From Pseudomonadota bacterium (GTDB taxonomy: Bacteria > Pseudomonadota > Gammaproteobacteria > Burkholderiales > Ferrovaceae): a stretch of DNA of 16,282 nt. The first letter of the stretch is position 1, and every line of letters begins with the position of its first letter. Shown one piece after another: positions 1 to 7,704 of the stretch. The DNA is taken from assembly GCA_021804705.1 (NCBI GenBank), contig JAJZHC010000012.1, positions 1 through 16,282 of the forward strand, in the 5' to 3' direction. The notes beneath the pieces were generated by a model that saw only the letters and a list, made by a program, of their open reading frames with translations, did not search any database and was not told the DNA's origin. A program made the position numbers and the translations under genes.

Positions 1-981
1 TACGGCCTGCATTCCGGACAGGATGCGGATGCGGTTCTTGTCCTTGATTTGATGAATTCCCGGGATTTCGCGGGTAGTGGATCGGGTACCGATCAGCCCC
101 ATGACCCAGGGAATCTCCACGGCCCAATTGTTCTTGCCCGCAGCCTCGTTGGGACTGGCCACCAGGTTGAAAGAAGCTGGTGCAGGCTCGGTTTCCCACA
201 TGGCTTCCATGGCGGCAAGCTTGGTCTGCTGGGCTTCACCCACGGTGTAACCCGACTCGTCACCCAAGACGATGACCGACAGCACGGAAGCGAGGCCGAA
301 GGCAGCGGCCACACGGAAGCTGCGCTTGGCAAACTCCACATCCTGGCCCTTGAGCAGATACCAGGCAGAAATCGACAGCACGAACGTGGATGCCGTGACA
401 TAACCCGCCGACACGGTATGGACAAACTTGGCCTGGGCATCCGGGTTGAACAGCATGGCCCAGAAATCCACCAGTTCCATGCGCATGGTGGTGTAATTGA
501 ATTCGGCACCAACCGGGTTTTGCATCCAGCCATTGGCAATCAGGATCCACAGAGCTGACAGGTTGGTGCCCACCGCCATCAGCAGCGTCACCATCAGGTG
601 TTTTGGCCGGGAAAGGCGGTCCCAGCCAAAGAAAAACAGGCCGATGAACGTCGATTCCAGGAAGAAGGCCATCAGACCCTCAATGGCCAGTGGCGCCCCA
701 AAGATATCGCCCACATAGTGGGAATAATAGGCCCAGTTGGTCCCGAACTGAAATTCCATGGTGATGCCCGTGGTGACACCCAGGGCAAAATTGATGCCGA
801 ACAGCTTGCCCCAGAAGCGGGTCATGTCCTTGTAGACGGCTTTGCCGGTCATGACATAGACGCTTTCCATGACCACGAGAATCCAGACCATGCCCAACGT
901 CAAGGGGACAAACAGGAAATGGTACAGGGCCGTCACGGCAAACTGCAGCCGCGACAGATCTACCAGCTGTTCACTGATCAT
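1..981 (-). CDS. cydA: Cytochrome bd ubiquinol oxidase subunit I (3' end cut by window edge)
   Basis: Quinol-oxidising, haem-bearing subunit of the bd-type terminal oxidase in the inner membrane. The first 327 residues are present; the family usually runs to about 440-520, so the C-terminus lies outside the window. Visible landmarks are His21 in TALYHFLF (E. coli His19, haem b595 ligand), Glu101 and Glu109 (E. coli Glu99 and Glu107), His188 in KFVHTVSAGY (E. coli His186, haem b558 ligand), and the Q-loop motif GDESGYTVGEAQQTKLAA at about 240-257. The start at 981 is set by a 10-base Shine-Dalgarno match 8 bases upstream. The start lies inside the end of cydP with an 11-base overlap, which implies translational coupling. 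It is the last visible gene of the operon starting near 8757; cydB presumably follows. Cytochrome bd is known to be much less sulfide-sensitive than haem-copper oxidases, which suits its position after SQR. Confidence 0.97.
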   Translation of the reverse strand, partial: MISEQLVDLSRLQFAVTALYHFLFVPLTLGMVWILVVMESVYVMTGKAVYKDMTRFWGKLFGINFALGVTTGITMEFQFGTNWAYYSHYVGDIFGAPLAIEGLMAFFLESTFIGLFFFGWDRLSRPKHLMVTLLMAVGTNLSALWILIANGWMQNPVGAEFNYTTMRMELVDFWAMLFNPDAQAKFVHTVSAGYVTASTFVLSISAWYLLKGQDVEFAKRSFRVAAAFGLASVLSVIVLGDESGYTVGEAQQTKLAAMEAMWETEPAPASFNLVASPNEAAGKNNWAVEIPWVMGLIGTRSTTREIPGIHQIKDKNRIRILSGMQAV

Positions 982-1171
982 GATGATCACCTCCGGAGTT
1001 TACAGATTGAGTCTCGTTGAGCCGCAGTGCAGTCGCCATGCCGGCTTCATCCACAGCAACCCGGTGGCCCCGCACAAAAGCCCACCAGATCAGCGTGAGT
1101 AGCAGCACCTTCAGGATCACCACAACGGTGAGTTCGCGTGTCAGTTTCGAGTGAAACATCCGCCGCAGCAT
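971..1171 (-). CDS. cydP: Small cytochrome bd-associated membrane protein, CydP family
   Basis: A 66-residue protein with one clear hydrophobic segment (about residues 14-33, TVVVILKVLLLTLIWWAF) after a short basic N-terminus and before a polar tail. Size, single membrane segment and position directly upstream of cydA match the family annotated in beta- and gammaproteobacteria as putative cytochrome oxidase small subunit CydP. The start at 1171 is 4 bases after the rhodanese stop, with CGAGG upstream; Met5 is a possible alternative. The last 11 bases overlap the start of cydA in another frame. A role as accessory or assembly subunit of the bd oxidase is inferred from family and context; its exact function is not established. 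Confidence 0.85.
   Translation of the reverse strand: MLRRMFHSKLTRELTVVVILKVLLLTLIWWAFVRGHRVAVDEAGMATALRLNETQSVNSGGDHHDQ
985..994 (-). promoter_or_regulatory. Extended Shine-Dalgarno of cydA
   Basis: On the minus strand this reads GGAGGTGATC, ten consecutive bases complementary to the usual 3' end of 16S rRNA, with 8 bases between GGAGG and the cydA ATG. It lies wholly inside the cydP reading frame (its Gly-Gly-Asp-His codons), so cydP translation passes over it. It is stronger than the other ribosome sites in this operon and may raise CydA output relative to the upstream genes. Confidence 0.8.
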
Positions 1172-1175
1172 GATG

Positions 1176-1511
1176 TCAGGAACCTCGGCGGATATCTCTG
1201 GAAAGCCGCATGGCCAGGGCCCCTACGCTGCCACCATTGAAGGCCTGCTGGTAACCCAGCTGGCGCATGACGGACAGCGCATGGCCGGAACGGGCGCCGG
1301 AACGGCAATACAGAATGACTGGTGTGGCCTTGTCGGGCACCACGCGCTGGATTTCGTGATTGAAACGATCCAGCGGCAGGTTGAAAGCCCCGTCTACATG
1401 GCCCGTCACGAATTCAGCGTGAGAACGCACGTCAATCAGCTGGGCATTGGCCGGAAGTTCGGCAGTGTCCTTGTTGCTGACAGCCGCCATGAAATGTGAA
1501 AACAGCCCCAT
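1176..1511 (-). CDS. Single-domain rhodanese (sulfurtransferase)
   Basis: A 111-residue, one-domain rhodanese. The N-terminal CH2A-like stretch LIDVRSHAEFVTGHVDGAFN (about 25-44) and the active-site loop CRSGARS with Cys69 are intact, so it should form a cysteine persulfide. Rhodaneses move sulfane sulfur to thiols, cyanide or carrier proteins. Placed 15 bases after SQR, it probably takes polysulfide or persulfide sulfur produced by that enzyme; the actual acceptor is unknown. No signal peptide is evident, so it is likely cytoplasmic. It is about the size of the rhodanese half of E. coli YgaP, and the matching YgaP-type membrane half is encoded separately at 4252-4461. GGGAG upstream supports the start. 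Confidence 0.92.
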   Translation of the reverse strand: MGLFSHFMAAVSNKDTAELPANAQLIDVRSHAEFVTGHVDGAFNLPLDRFNHEIQRVVPDKATPVILYCRSGARSGHALSVMRQLGYQQAFNGGSVGALAMRLSRDIRRGS

Positions 1512-1525
1512 GAATCGATGCTCCC

Positions 1526-2803
1526 TTAATGTTTGTCTTGCAGGCGTTCAATACCCATCCAGCGCAACACATGCTTTTCGTAAATGGGTTCGGAATGGCC
1601 CTGTTTCATTTTGTAGATGAAATATTTCTCGAAAGCGACCTTGGCCCAATGCACCCAGCGTGCTTTTTTGAACCAGTTGACGTTGCGCGGCGGAATCTGT
1701 GGCAGCGCGACGAAAGCGGCACCCGTGTTACCCATGTCAGCCAGACAGAACGCGTTCCAGGTGCCCTTGCTGTCAGCAGGCTGATTGTTGATGTCGGCCC
1801 AGATGTTATGCACGATGGCCGTCACCATGGACTCGATCATGTACCCCGTTTTGGGGGTTCCGGTAGCCACCGGCGTGGTTTCCACCGGAGGAATAGCCAC
1901 ACAGACCCCCGCCGAAAAGATGTTGCGGAATTTCTTGCTGCGCTGGTATTCATCCACGATCACAAAGCCGCGCGGATTGCACAGACCTTCCACCGCGGCC
2001 ACAGGATCAACTCCCTTGAAGGCGGGTAGCATCATGCTGTACTTGAAGGGCAGCTCGTGTTCCTTCTTGACGTTCCCCATGTCATCGAGTTCGGTAACAA
2101 ACATCTTGCCCGGCTCCACCTTGGTGACCTTGGCGTTGGTGATCCACTTGATGTCGTTGTTGCGAAACTCGCTTTCCAGCATGGACTTGGAATCGCCCAC
2201 CCCGCCCAGCCCCAGATGCCCGATGTAAGGCTCGCTGGTGACGTAGGTCATGGGAATCTTGTTGCGGATCTTGCGATTGCGCAAATCGCGATTGACGATG
2301 AAGGAAAATTCATAAGCCGGACCAAAACAGGAAGCTGCCGGAAAGGCGCCGATGACGACGGGGCCAGGGTCACGCAGCAGTTCTTGATAACCCTGAAACG
2401 CCTTCTCGGCATGATCTACGGTGCAGATGGAATGGGTGTGCCCCGCAGGGCCCGCACCTGCCACTTCCTCGAAGGCCAGCTTGGGGCCTGTGGCAATGAC
2501 GAGGTAGTCGTAGGTGACGCGGCTACCATCGGGAAAGTCCAGCGCGTTGCCTTCCGCATCAATGCGGCTGACGGGCTGGGCTACAAAATTGATGCCTTTT
2601 TTGGCCAGATAGGGGCGAATGGGAAAGGTGATGGCCTCGCGCGTGCGCCAACCTACCGCCAGCCAGGGATTGGATGGCACGAACTGGAAATAGTCGACCG
2701 CATTGACCACAGTAATGCGGTGGGAGGAATCCAGCTTCTGACGCAGTTCGTAAGCCGCGGGCATGCCCCCCGTTCCTGCTCCAAGTATGACGATATGAGC
2801 CAT
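1526..2803 (-). CDS. sqr: Sulfide:quinone oxidoreductase, type I
   Basis: FAD-dependent, membrane-associated enzyme that oxidises sulfide to polysulfide or persulfide and reduces quinone. The 425 residues show the N-terminal dinucleotide motif GAGTGG (8-13), DYFQFVPSNPW (37-47), the ATGPK motif (104-108), and three cysteines at 127, 159 and 353. These correspond to the catalytic Cys128, Cys160 and Cys356 of the Acidithiobacillus ferrooxidans enzyme, which the sequence strongly resembles throughout. The PPVETTPV segment and the amphipathic C-terminus (KVAFEKYFIYKMK) fit membrane and quinone binding. GGAGG 9 bases before the ATG fixes the start, and TolC ends 15 bases upstream. It feeds quinol to the cytochrome bd encoded in the same operon. 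Function is well supported; it is less likely to be a flavocytochrome c subunit because no signal peptide is present. Confidence 0.96.
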   Translation of the reverse strand: MAHIVILGAGTGGMPAAYELRQKLDSSHRITVVNAVDYFQFVPSNPWLAVGWRTREAITFPIRPYLAKKGINFVAQPVSRIDAEGNALDFPDGSRVTYDYLVIATGPKLAFEEVAGAGPAGHTHSICTVDHAEKAFQGYQELLRDPGPVVIGAFPAASCFGPAYEFSFIVNRDLRNRKIRNKIPMTYVTSEPYIGHLGLGGVGDSKSMLESEFRNNDIKWITNAKVTKVEPGKMFVTELDDMGNVKKEHELPFKYSMMLPAFKGVDPVAAVEGLCNPRGFVIVDEYQRSKKFRNIFSAGVCVAIPPVETTPVATGTPKTGYMIESMVTAIVHNIWADINNQPADSKGTWNAFCLADMGNTGAAFVALPQIPPRNVNWFKKARWVHWAKVAFEKYFIYKMKQGHSEPIYEKHVLRWMGIERLQDKH

Positions 2804-2818
2804 GATATCTATCCTCCG

Positions 2819-4252
2819 TTATGGTTTGCTGCTGGGTGGGTTGGCCTCATCAACTGCCGGTTCGAGGAGCAGGTTGATGTCATGCAATTGGGACTCTTCC
2901 AGTTTACCGGCCAACGCAGCAAGCTGCAGCCGATTCATCATGACTGCCACGCGCGCCTGAAGCCAGGACAGACGCGCATTGGCCGCATCGCTTTCAGCAT
3001 TGAGCAGGTCGAGGGTGCTGCGATCGCCCATCTTGTGGCCCAACCGGGTAGCATCCAGACGCGACTGGCTGGCCTTCAGGGCTGCGGCCAGCGCATGGGC
3101 CCGCCCTGCCCCGGCCGTGAGGCCCAACCAGGCGGCACGGGTTTGCAGGGCCACTTGTTGGCGCGCCCGGTCGGAGTCGGTGAGCGCCTTGTCTGCCAGG
3201 CGTTGCGCTTCGTCGTGACGCGCGCTGCGCATGCCCCCCGTATAGATGGGAATGGTGAGTTGCAGACCCACCAGCGTGGTATGCATGACGTTGCTGGCAG
3301 CACCATAATCTCCGCTGCCGGACAGGTGGTCGCGGGTCACCTCACCCACCAGGTCGAGCGAGGGAGAAGCGAGGGCGCTGTAGCGTGCCGACTCTTCGCG
3401 CGCCACATCCACCCGCAACAATTGCATGCGCAACCCGGGGTTGCCGGCAGCCGCATCGCTGGTCCACTGCTCGAGCGGAGCGCCAGGCAACGGCAAATCG
3501 CCCTTGGTGGGCTGCAGGGCCTCGATTTTGTCCATGGGCAGGCCCGTGGCATCGGACAAGGCCGCCTGCTTGAGCTGCAAGTCGGTTTCGGCTGCCAGGA
3601 TCTGGGCACGGATGGCTTCCATGCGGGCAGCTGCTTCATGGGTATCGGTAATCGGCACATCGCCCAACTGATAACGGGCCTTGACTTCACCCAGGGCCTT
3701 CTCGACGGACTGTTCCTGCCGGCGCGCCACTCGTAGCGCTTCCTGGGCCAAGGCCACGTCAAAATAGCGTTGCGCCGTATGCAGCATCAAATCCTGGCGG
3801 GCAGTTTGCCATTCCAGCTCAGAGACTTCTGCATTGAGGTCCAGCTGCCGGCTTTGGGCCAGGCGCTCGCGGTTGAGGAGGGGCTGACGCGCGGAGAGCG
3901 CCCAACGATCCATCATGCCGTTATTGATGGATGTGTTGAAAACCGCATTGTTGGTGAGCGGAAAACCTGGCGCATAAAACTGGGCACCCTGGGTTTGGCT
4001 GTCGTTGGTCATGCGCCCGGTGGTTCCTGTGGCCTGCAAGGTGGGCCGCCACAGCGCATTGGACTGGTCGCGCCGCGCCTGCCCGGCCTCATGCGCTGCC
4101 TGGGCCGCCACATAATCCAGGTCGTGCTGCTGCGCGGCCTGCCAGGCTTGCATGAGATCGGTAGCCTGCGCCCATGATGCAAACAAAGCGCTCACGGCAA
4201 CCCATAGCAGTCGCCGTGCGTTCAGGGTCACCGCGCGCTTGACCATGGTCAT
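2819..4252 (-). CDS. TolC-family outer-membrane efflux protein
   Basis: Outer-membrane channel component of a tripartite export system. From the chosen start it has 477 residues, a usual TolC length. A signal peptide precedes a likely cut after ASWAQA, followed by two OEP repeats rich in Ala, Gln and Leu that form long coiled helices. Examples are DLMQAWQAAQQHDLDYV near the mature N-terminus and the LGHKMGDRSTLDLLNAESD motif in the second repeat. The frame is open to 4366, but that extension overlaps the upstream gene and lacks a signal-peptide character. ATGs at 4258, 4252 and 4246 are candidates; 4252 was chosen because it forms a TGATG stop/start overlap with the DUF2892 gene. With the adaptor and permease upstream it completes a pump. 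The exported substrate cannot be read from sequence. Confidence 0.93.
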   Translation of the reverse strand: MTMVKRAVTLNARRLLWVAVSALFASWAQATDLMQAWQAAQQHDLDYVAAQAAHEAGQARRDQSNALWRPTLQATGTTGRMTNDSQTQGAQFYAPGFPLTNNAVFNTSINNGMMDRWALSARQPLLNRERLAQSRQLDLNAEVSELEWQTARQDLMLHTAQRYFDVALAQEALRVARRQEQSVEKALGEVKARYQLGDVPITDTHEAAARMEAIRAQILAAETDLQLKQAALSDATGLPMDKIEALQPTKGDLPLPGAPLEQWTSDAAAGNPGLRMQLLRVDVAREESARYSALASPSLDLVGEVTRDHLSGSGDYGAASNVMHTTLVGLQLTIPIYTGGMRSARHDEAQRLADKALTDSDRARQQVALQTRAAWLGLTAGAGRAHALAAALKASQSRLDATRLGHKMGDRSTLDLLNAESDAANARLSWLQARVAVMMNRLQLAALAGKLEESQLHDINLLLEPAVDEANPPSSKP

Positions 4253-4461
4253 CAGCATCCGGCAGGCAAGCCTAACTTGCGCAACAGGGTTTCCATCAGG
4301 CACCAGTGGGTGAGGCCACTTTGCAGCAAGTTGACGCCGATGAAAGCCGTAAAGGCCAGCCACCACGGACTGAGGAACAGCGGGCTGCCCGGCACGCCAA
4401 AGGCGAGGGACATCAGGATCAGGGACCCTGCAATAACGCGTACCAGTTGCCAGGATTTCAT
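4252..4461 (-). CDS. DUF2892 / YgaP-like small transmembrane protein
   Basis: A 69-residue membrane protein with two hydrophobic segments (about residues 6-24 and 33-48), the turn SPWWLAFTAFIGVNLLQS, and a conserved-looking Cys in LTHWC followed by a basic tail LLRKLG. This is the pattern of the DUF2892 (YgaP-like transmembrane) family. In E. coli YgaP this domain is fused C-terminally to a rhodanese and thought to sit in the inner membrane. Here it stands alone, but a single-domain rhodanese lies in the same operon at 1176-1511. Its ATG overlaps the permease stop (ATGA), and its stop overlaps a candidate TolC start (TGATG), so it is tightly coupled to pump genes. A role in persulfide or thiocyanate handling is inferred from YgaP. 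Confidence 0.88.
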   Translation of the reverse strand: MKSWQLVRVIAGSLILMSLAFGVPGSPLFLSPWWLAFTAFIGVNLLQSGLTHWCLMETLLRKLGLPAGC

Positions 4462-6083
4462 GATGGTTCTCCTTGTGAGGGTTGAATGGTTGAATAACGC
4501 CGGCGGTAGGCCGCGTAATACAAGGTGGGAATGACCACCAGGGTCAACAAGGTTGACACGAAAATACCGAAGATCAGCGAGATGGCGAGCCCGTTGAAAA
4601 TGGGATCGTCCAGGATGAAGAAGGCGCCCAGCATGGCAGCAAGCCCCGTCAGCACGATAGGCTGGGCACGCGTGATGGCCGAATGCACGATGGCCTCCTT
4701 GAACGGAACCCCCTCCTTGAGCTGCAGGTTGATGAAGTCCACCAGCAGGATGGAATTGCGCACGATGATGCCGGCCAGGGCGATCATGCCGATCATGCTG
4801 GTGGCGGTGTATTGCGAGCCCAGCAGCGCATGCCCCGGCATCACCCCGATGATGGTGAGCGGAATGGGCGCCATGATGATGAGCGGGGTCAGGTAAGAGC
4901 CAAACTGCGCCACCACCAGCAGATAGATCAGCACAAGGCCCACCGCGTATGCCGCCCCCATGTCACGAAAGGTTTCATAGGTAATCTGCCACTCGCCGTC
5001 CCACTTGAGCGAGTAACCCCGATAAGGGTCTTCAGGCTGGCTGATAAAGTAATCGGTCAGCGTTCCTCCGCCAGGCGTCTTGATGGCGGTGATGTCATGA
5101 CGCATGGCAAACATGCCATAGAGCGGGCTGTCCACCTTACCCGCCATGTCCCCCACCACGAAATTAACCGGCAACAAATCCTTGTGGTAAACCGGCTGTT
5201 CGCGCACGGTGTCGGACAGGGTCACCAACTCGCGCAATGGCACCAGTTGCCCCTGCGCGCCGCGCACGCCCAACTGCAGCAAGGCATTGAGATCACCCTG
5301 CAGGTGGCCGGGCAACTGCACCCATGCAGAAGCGGGATACTTGGTCTGATCATGCAACCAGGTCACGGCTTCACCCGATAATGCGGTCTGCAACGTCGTG
5401 GCAATGGTTTGCTGGGAAATGCCCAGCTGAGCCGCCTTACGACGGTCCACCCGGAGCATTTTTTTGGGGGCTTCGGCGATACTGCTATCATCCACGTCCA
5501 CAATGCCTGGCGTTTTTTCGAATACCGCCCGCACTGCCTTGGCCACCTGTCGACGTCCTTCAGCATCCGGACCGTAGATTTCGGCCACGATGGGAGCAAG
5601 CACCGGCGGGCCGGGAGGCACTTCGATAACCTTGACGTTGGCCCCGAAGCGTTTGCCGATGGCCTGCAACGGCGGGCGCACCCGGGTGGCGATGGCGTGG
5701 CTTTGTTCCTTGCGATGATGCTTGTCCACCAGGTTGACCTGGATATCCCCCACATCGCCGCCGGCGCGCAGATAGTACTGGCGCACCAGACCGTTGAAAT
5801 TGATGGGGGCGGCCGTACCTGCGTAGGCCTGGTAGTCGGTCACTTCCGGCACCGTGGCCAGGTAGGCGCCCATCTCGTGCAGCGCTGCGGCGGTCTGTTC
5901 CAGCGGCGTGCCCGCAGGCATGTCAACCACCACCTGGAACTCAGACTTGTTGTCAAAGGGCAGCATCTTGAGCAGCACCAGCCCGGTGGCCGGCAGCAGC
6001 ATCGACAGCGCAATCAGGCCGGCAATGCCAAACCCCATCAGGCGCCGGTTGCGCGCCCCCCGCTGATCGTCCAGAAGCGGCAT
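4458..6083 (-). CDS. RND efflux permease, C-terminal half (TM7-12), separate ORF
   Basis: Second half of an AcrB-like inner-membrane RND pump (541 residues). It has TM7 at about 16-40, a large periplasmic region to about 375, then TM8-12 ending in VVIPTLYYAAYRRR. Where AcrB has Lys940 in the TM10 proton-relay segment, this protein reads AGIIVRNSILLVDF with Arg442. The first half is encoded in another frame at 6038-7696. The reading frame opens only after a stop codon at about 6094. The first ATG (6083) has no convincing ribosome site, while a second in-frame ATG (6038, residue 16) forms TGATG with the stop of the first half, directly before TM7. This may be a true two-chain pump, a recent frameshift, or an assembly error; see findings. 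It overlaps the DUF2892 gene by 4 bases. Confidence 0.85.
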   Translation of the reverse strand: MPLLDDQRGARNRRLMGFGIAGLIALSMLLPATGLVLLKMLPFDNKSEFQVVVDMPAGTPLEQTAAALHEMGAYLATVPEVTDYQAYAGTAAPINFNGLVRQYYLRAGGDVGDIQVNLVDKHHRKEQSHAIATRVRPPLQAIGKRFGANVKVIEVPPGPPVLAPIVAEIYGPDAEGRRQVAKAVRAVFEKTPGIVDVDDSSIAEAPKKMLRVDRRKAAQLGISQQTIATTLQTALSGEAVTWLHDQTKYPASAWVQLPGHLQGDLNALLQLGVRGAQGQLVPLRELVTLSDTVREQPVYHKDLLPVNFVVGDMAGKVDSPLYGMFAMRHDITAIKTPGGGTLTDYFISQPEDPYRGYSLKWDGEWQITYETFRDMGAAYAVGLVLIYLLVVAQFGSYLTPLIIMAPIPLTIIGVMPGHALLGSQYTATSMIGMIALAGIIVRNSILLVDFINLQLKEGVPFKEAIVHSAITRAQPIVLTGLAAMLGAFFILDDPIFNGLAISLIFGIFVSTLLTLVVIPTLYYAAYRRRYSTIQPSQGEPS

Positions 6084-7696
6084 GAGATGCGTTCAAACCA
6101 GGGCGTGATGCGTGCGGCCATGCCGCCGGGTGGCGCATGTGCCCCATGGCCGTTTCCATGCGAGGACTTCATCCACAGGCGTGCCAGCCAGGGCGTGACC
6201 ACGAAGGCAATGGTGAGGGAAAGCAGCATGCCCATGCTGGCGTTGATGGGGATGGGGCTCATGTAGGGTCCCATCAGTCCGGTGACGAAGGCCATAGGCA
6301 GTAGCGCTGCGATCACGGTCAGGGTGGCGAGGATGGTGGGCCCCCCCACTTCATCCACTGCGCCCGGGATGATCTCGCGCAGGGTTTTGCCCGGAAAGAG
6401 TTGCTGGTGCCGGTGAATGTTCTCCACCACCACAATGGCGTCATCGACCAGAATGCCAATGGAAAAGATCAGTGCAAACAGTGAAACCCGGTTGAGGGTG
6501 AAGCCCCAGGCCCAGGATGCAAACAGCGTGACGGTGAGGGTCAGTACCACAGCGGTACCCACGATGGCCGCTTCGCGTCGGCCCAGCGCGATGAAGACCA
6601 GGGCCACCACGGAAGCCGTGGCAAACAGGAGCTTCTGAATCAGTTTTTTGGCCTTGTCATTGGCCGTCTCACCATAGTTGCGCGTTTCGGCCACCTGCAC
6701 ATCCGCGGGAATGACGGTGTTCTTCAGGGTTTGCACGCGCTGCATGACGGCGTTGGCGACATCGATGGCGTTTTCTCCGGGCTTTTTGGTGATGGCAATC
6801 GTGACCGCAGGATATTCGGTTGCGCCCGCCTTGCCAGGCTCGCCGTACCATACATAGCGGCTGGGAATGAGCGGGCCGTTTTCCACGTTGGCCACTTCAC
6901 GCAAATAGAGCGGGCGCCCATTCTGCACGCCCACCACCAGCTCGCCCACGTCGCGGGCGTTCTTGAGATAGTCACCCGACTCCAGCGCAATGGCGCGATT
7001 GCCCGTCAGCAAATCGCCCAGGGGCAGGCCCATGTTGGCCGACTGTATGGCAGCGCGCAGTTGCGCAAGGCTGATGCCGGAACTATTGAGGCGCGCCGGA
7101 TCGATCTCGACGCGTACCGCACGCCCGGGTCCGCCCAGCGTCGTCACTTCGCGCGTGCCGCGCACGCGCTTCAAATCGGATTCGATGCTGTGGGCCACCC
7201 GTTCCAGGTCGTAGGCACCGGTTTGCTGATCCTTGCTGTACAGGGTGAGCGTGACGATGGGCACGTCGTCAATGCCCTTGGGTTTGATGATGGGCTGCAT
7301 GGCGCCCAGCCCATGGGGCAGCCAGTCCGCATTGGCGTTGACGGTATCGTACAGGCGCACCAGCGCTTCGATACGCGGCACGCCCACCTTGTACTGGACA
7401 GTGATGACCGCAAGCCCGGGACGGGACACTGACATCACATGCTCGATGCCCTGGATCTGAGAGAGCACCTGTTCGGCGGGTGTCGCCACCATCTGTTCCA
7501 CATCGCGCGCCGAGGCACCCGGAAAAGGAATCAGCACATTGGCCATGGTGACGTTGATCTGGGGCTCTTCCTCGCGTGGCGTGACAAGCACGGCGAAGAC
7601 TCCCAGCAGGAAGGCCACCAATGCCAGCAGCGGTGTGATCTGGGCGCTCTGGAAGTACGCAGCGATGCGCCCGGAAATCCCCATGGGTTTGCTCAT
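6038..7696 (-). CDS. RND efflux permease, N-terminal half (TM1-6), separate ORF
   Basis: First half of an AcrB-like RND permease (552 residues; a whole permease is usually about 1,020-1,070). TM1 is at about 20-40, followed by the porter domain (IPFPGASARDVEQMVATPAE at 56-75; GGPGRAVRVEIDPARL at 188-203), then TM2-6. TM4 carries the proton-relay pair Asp418-Asp419 in SIGILVDDAIVVVEN. A His/Gly-rich stretch (about 513-525, HGNGHGAHAPPGG) lies in the cytoplasmic linker just before the break. After about residue 538 the family-like sequence moves to another frame and this ORF ends 14 residues later. GAGAGGG before the ATG supports the start at 7696, 8 bases after the adaptor stop. It resembles the drug/hydrophobe (HAE1) type more than heavy-metal CusA pumps. 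The substrate is unknown; operon context suggests a sulfur compound or a sulfide-linked stressor. Confidence 0.88.
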   Translation of the reverse strand: MSKPMGISGRIAAYFQSAQITPLLALVAFLLGVFAVLVTPREEEPQINVTMANVLIPFPGASARDVEQMVATPAEQVLSQIQGIEHVMSVSRPGLAVITVQYKVGVPRIEALVRLYDTVNANADWLPHGLGAMQPIIKPKGIDDVPIVTLTLYSKDQQTGAYDLERVAHSIESDLKRVRGTREVTTLGGPGRAVRVEIDPARLNSSGISLAQLRAAIQSANMGLPLGDLLTGNRAIALESGDYLKNARDVGELVVGVQNGRPLYLREVANVENGPLIPSRYVWYGEPGKAGATEYPAVTIAITKKPGENAIDVANAVMQRVQTLKNTVIPADVQVAETRNYGETANDKAKKLIQKLLFATASVVALVFIALGRREAAIVGTAVVLTLTVTLFASWAWGFTLNRVSLFALIFSIGILVDDAIVVVENIHRHQQLFPGKTLREIIPGAVDEVGGPTILATLTVIAALLPMAFVTGLMGPYMSPIPINASMGMLLSLTIAFVVTPWLARLWMKSSHGNGHGAHAPPGGMAARITPWFERISCRFWTISGGRATGA

Positions 7697-7704
7697 GTGC
7701 CCTC

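Noticed and set aside
2057..3736. Long plus-strand open frame (559 codons) across SQR and TolC
   Set aside because: It lies antisense to two convincing genes with full family motifs, has no family-like motif, and is typical of shadow frames in GC-rich DNA.
6056..6061. Run of six G on the minus strand as a programmed -1 frameshift site in the RND permease
   Set aside because: A -1 slip here would join the frames, but the heptamer is not in canonical slippery phase and no clear downstream stimulator was seen. The family-like residues in the second frame begin before the run.
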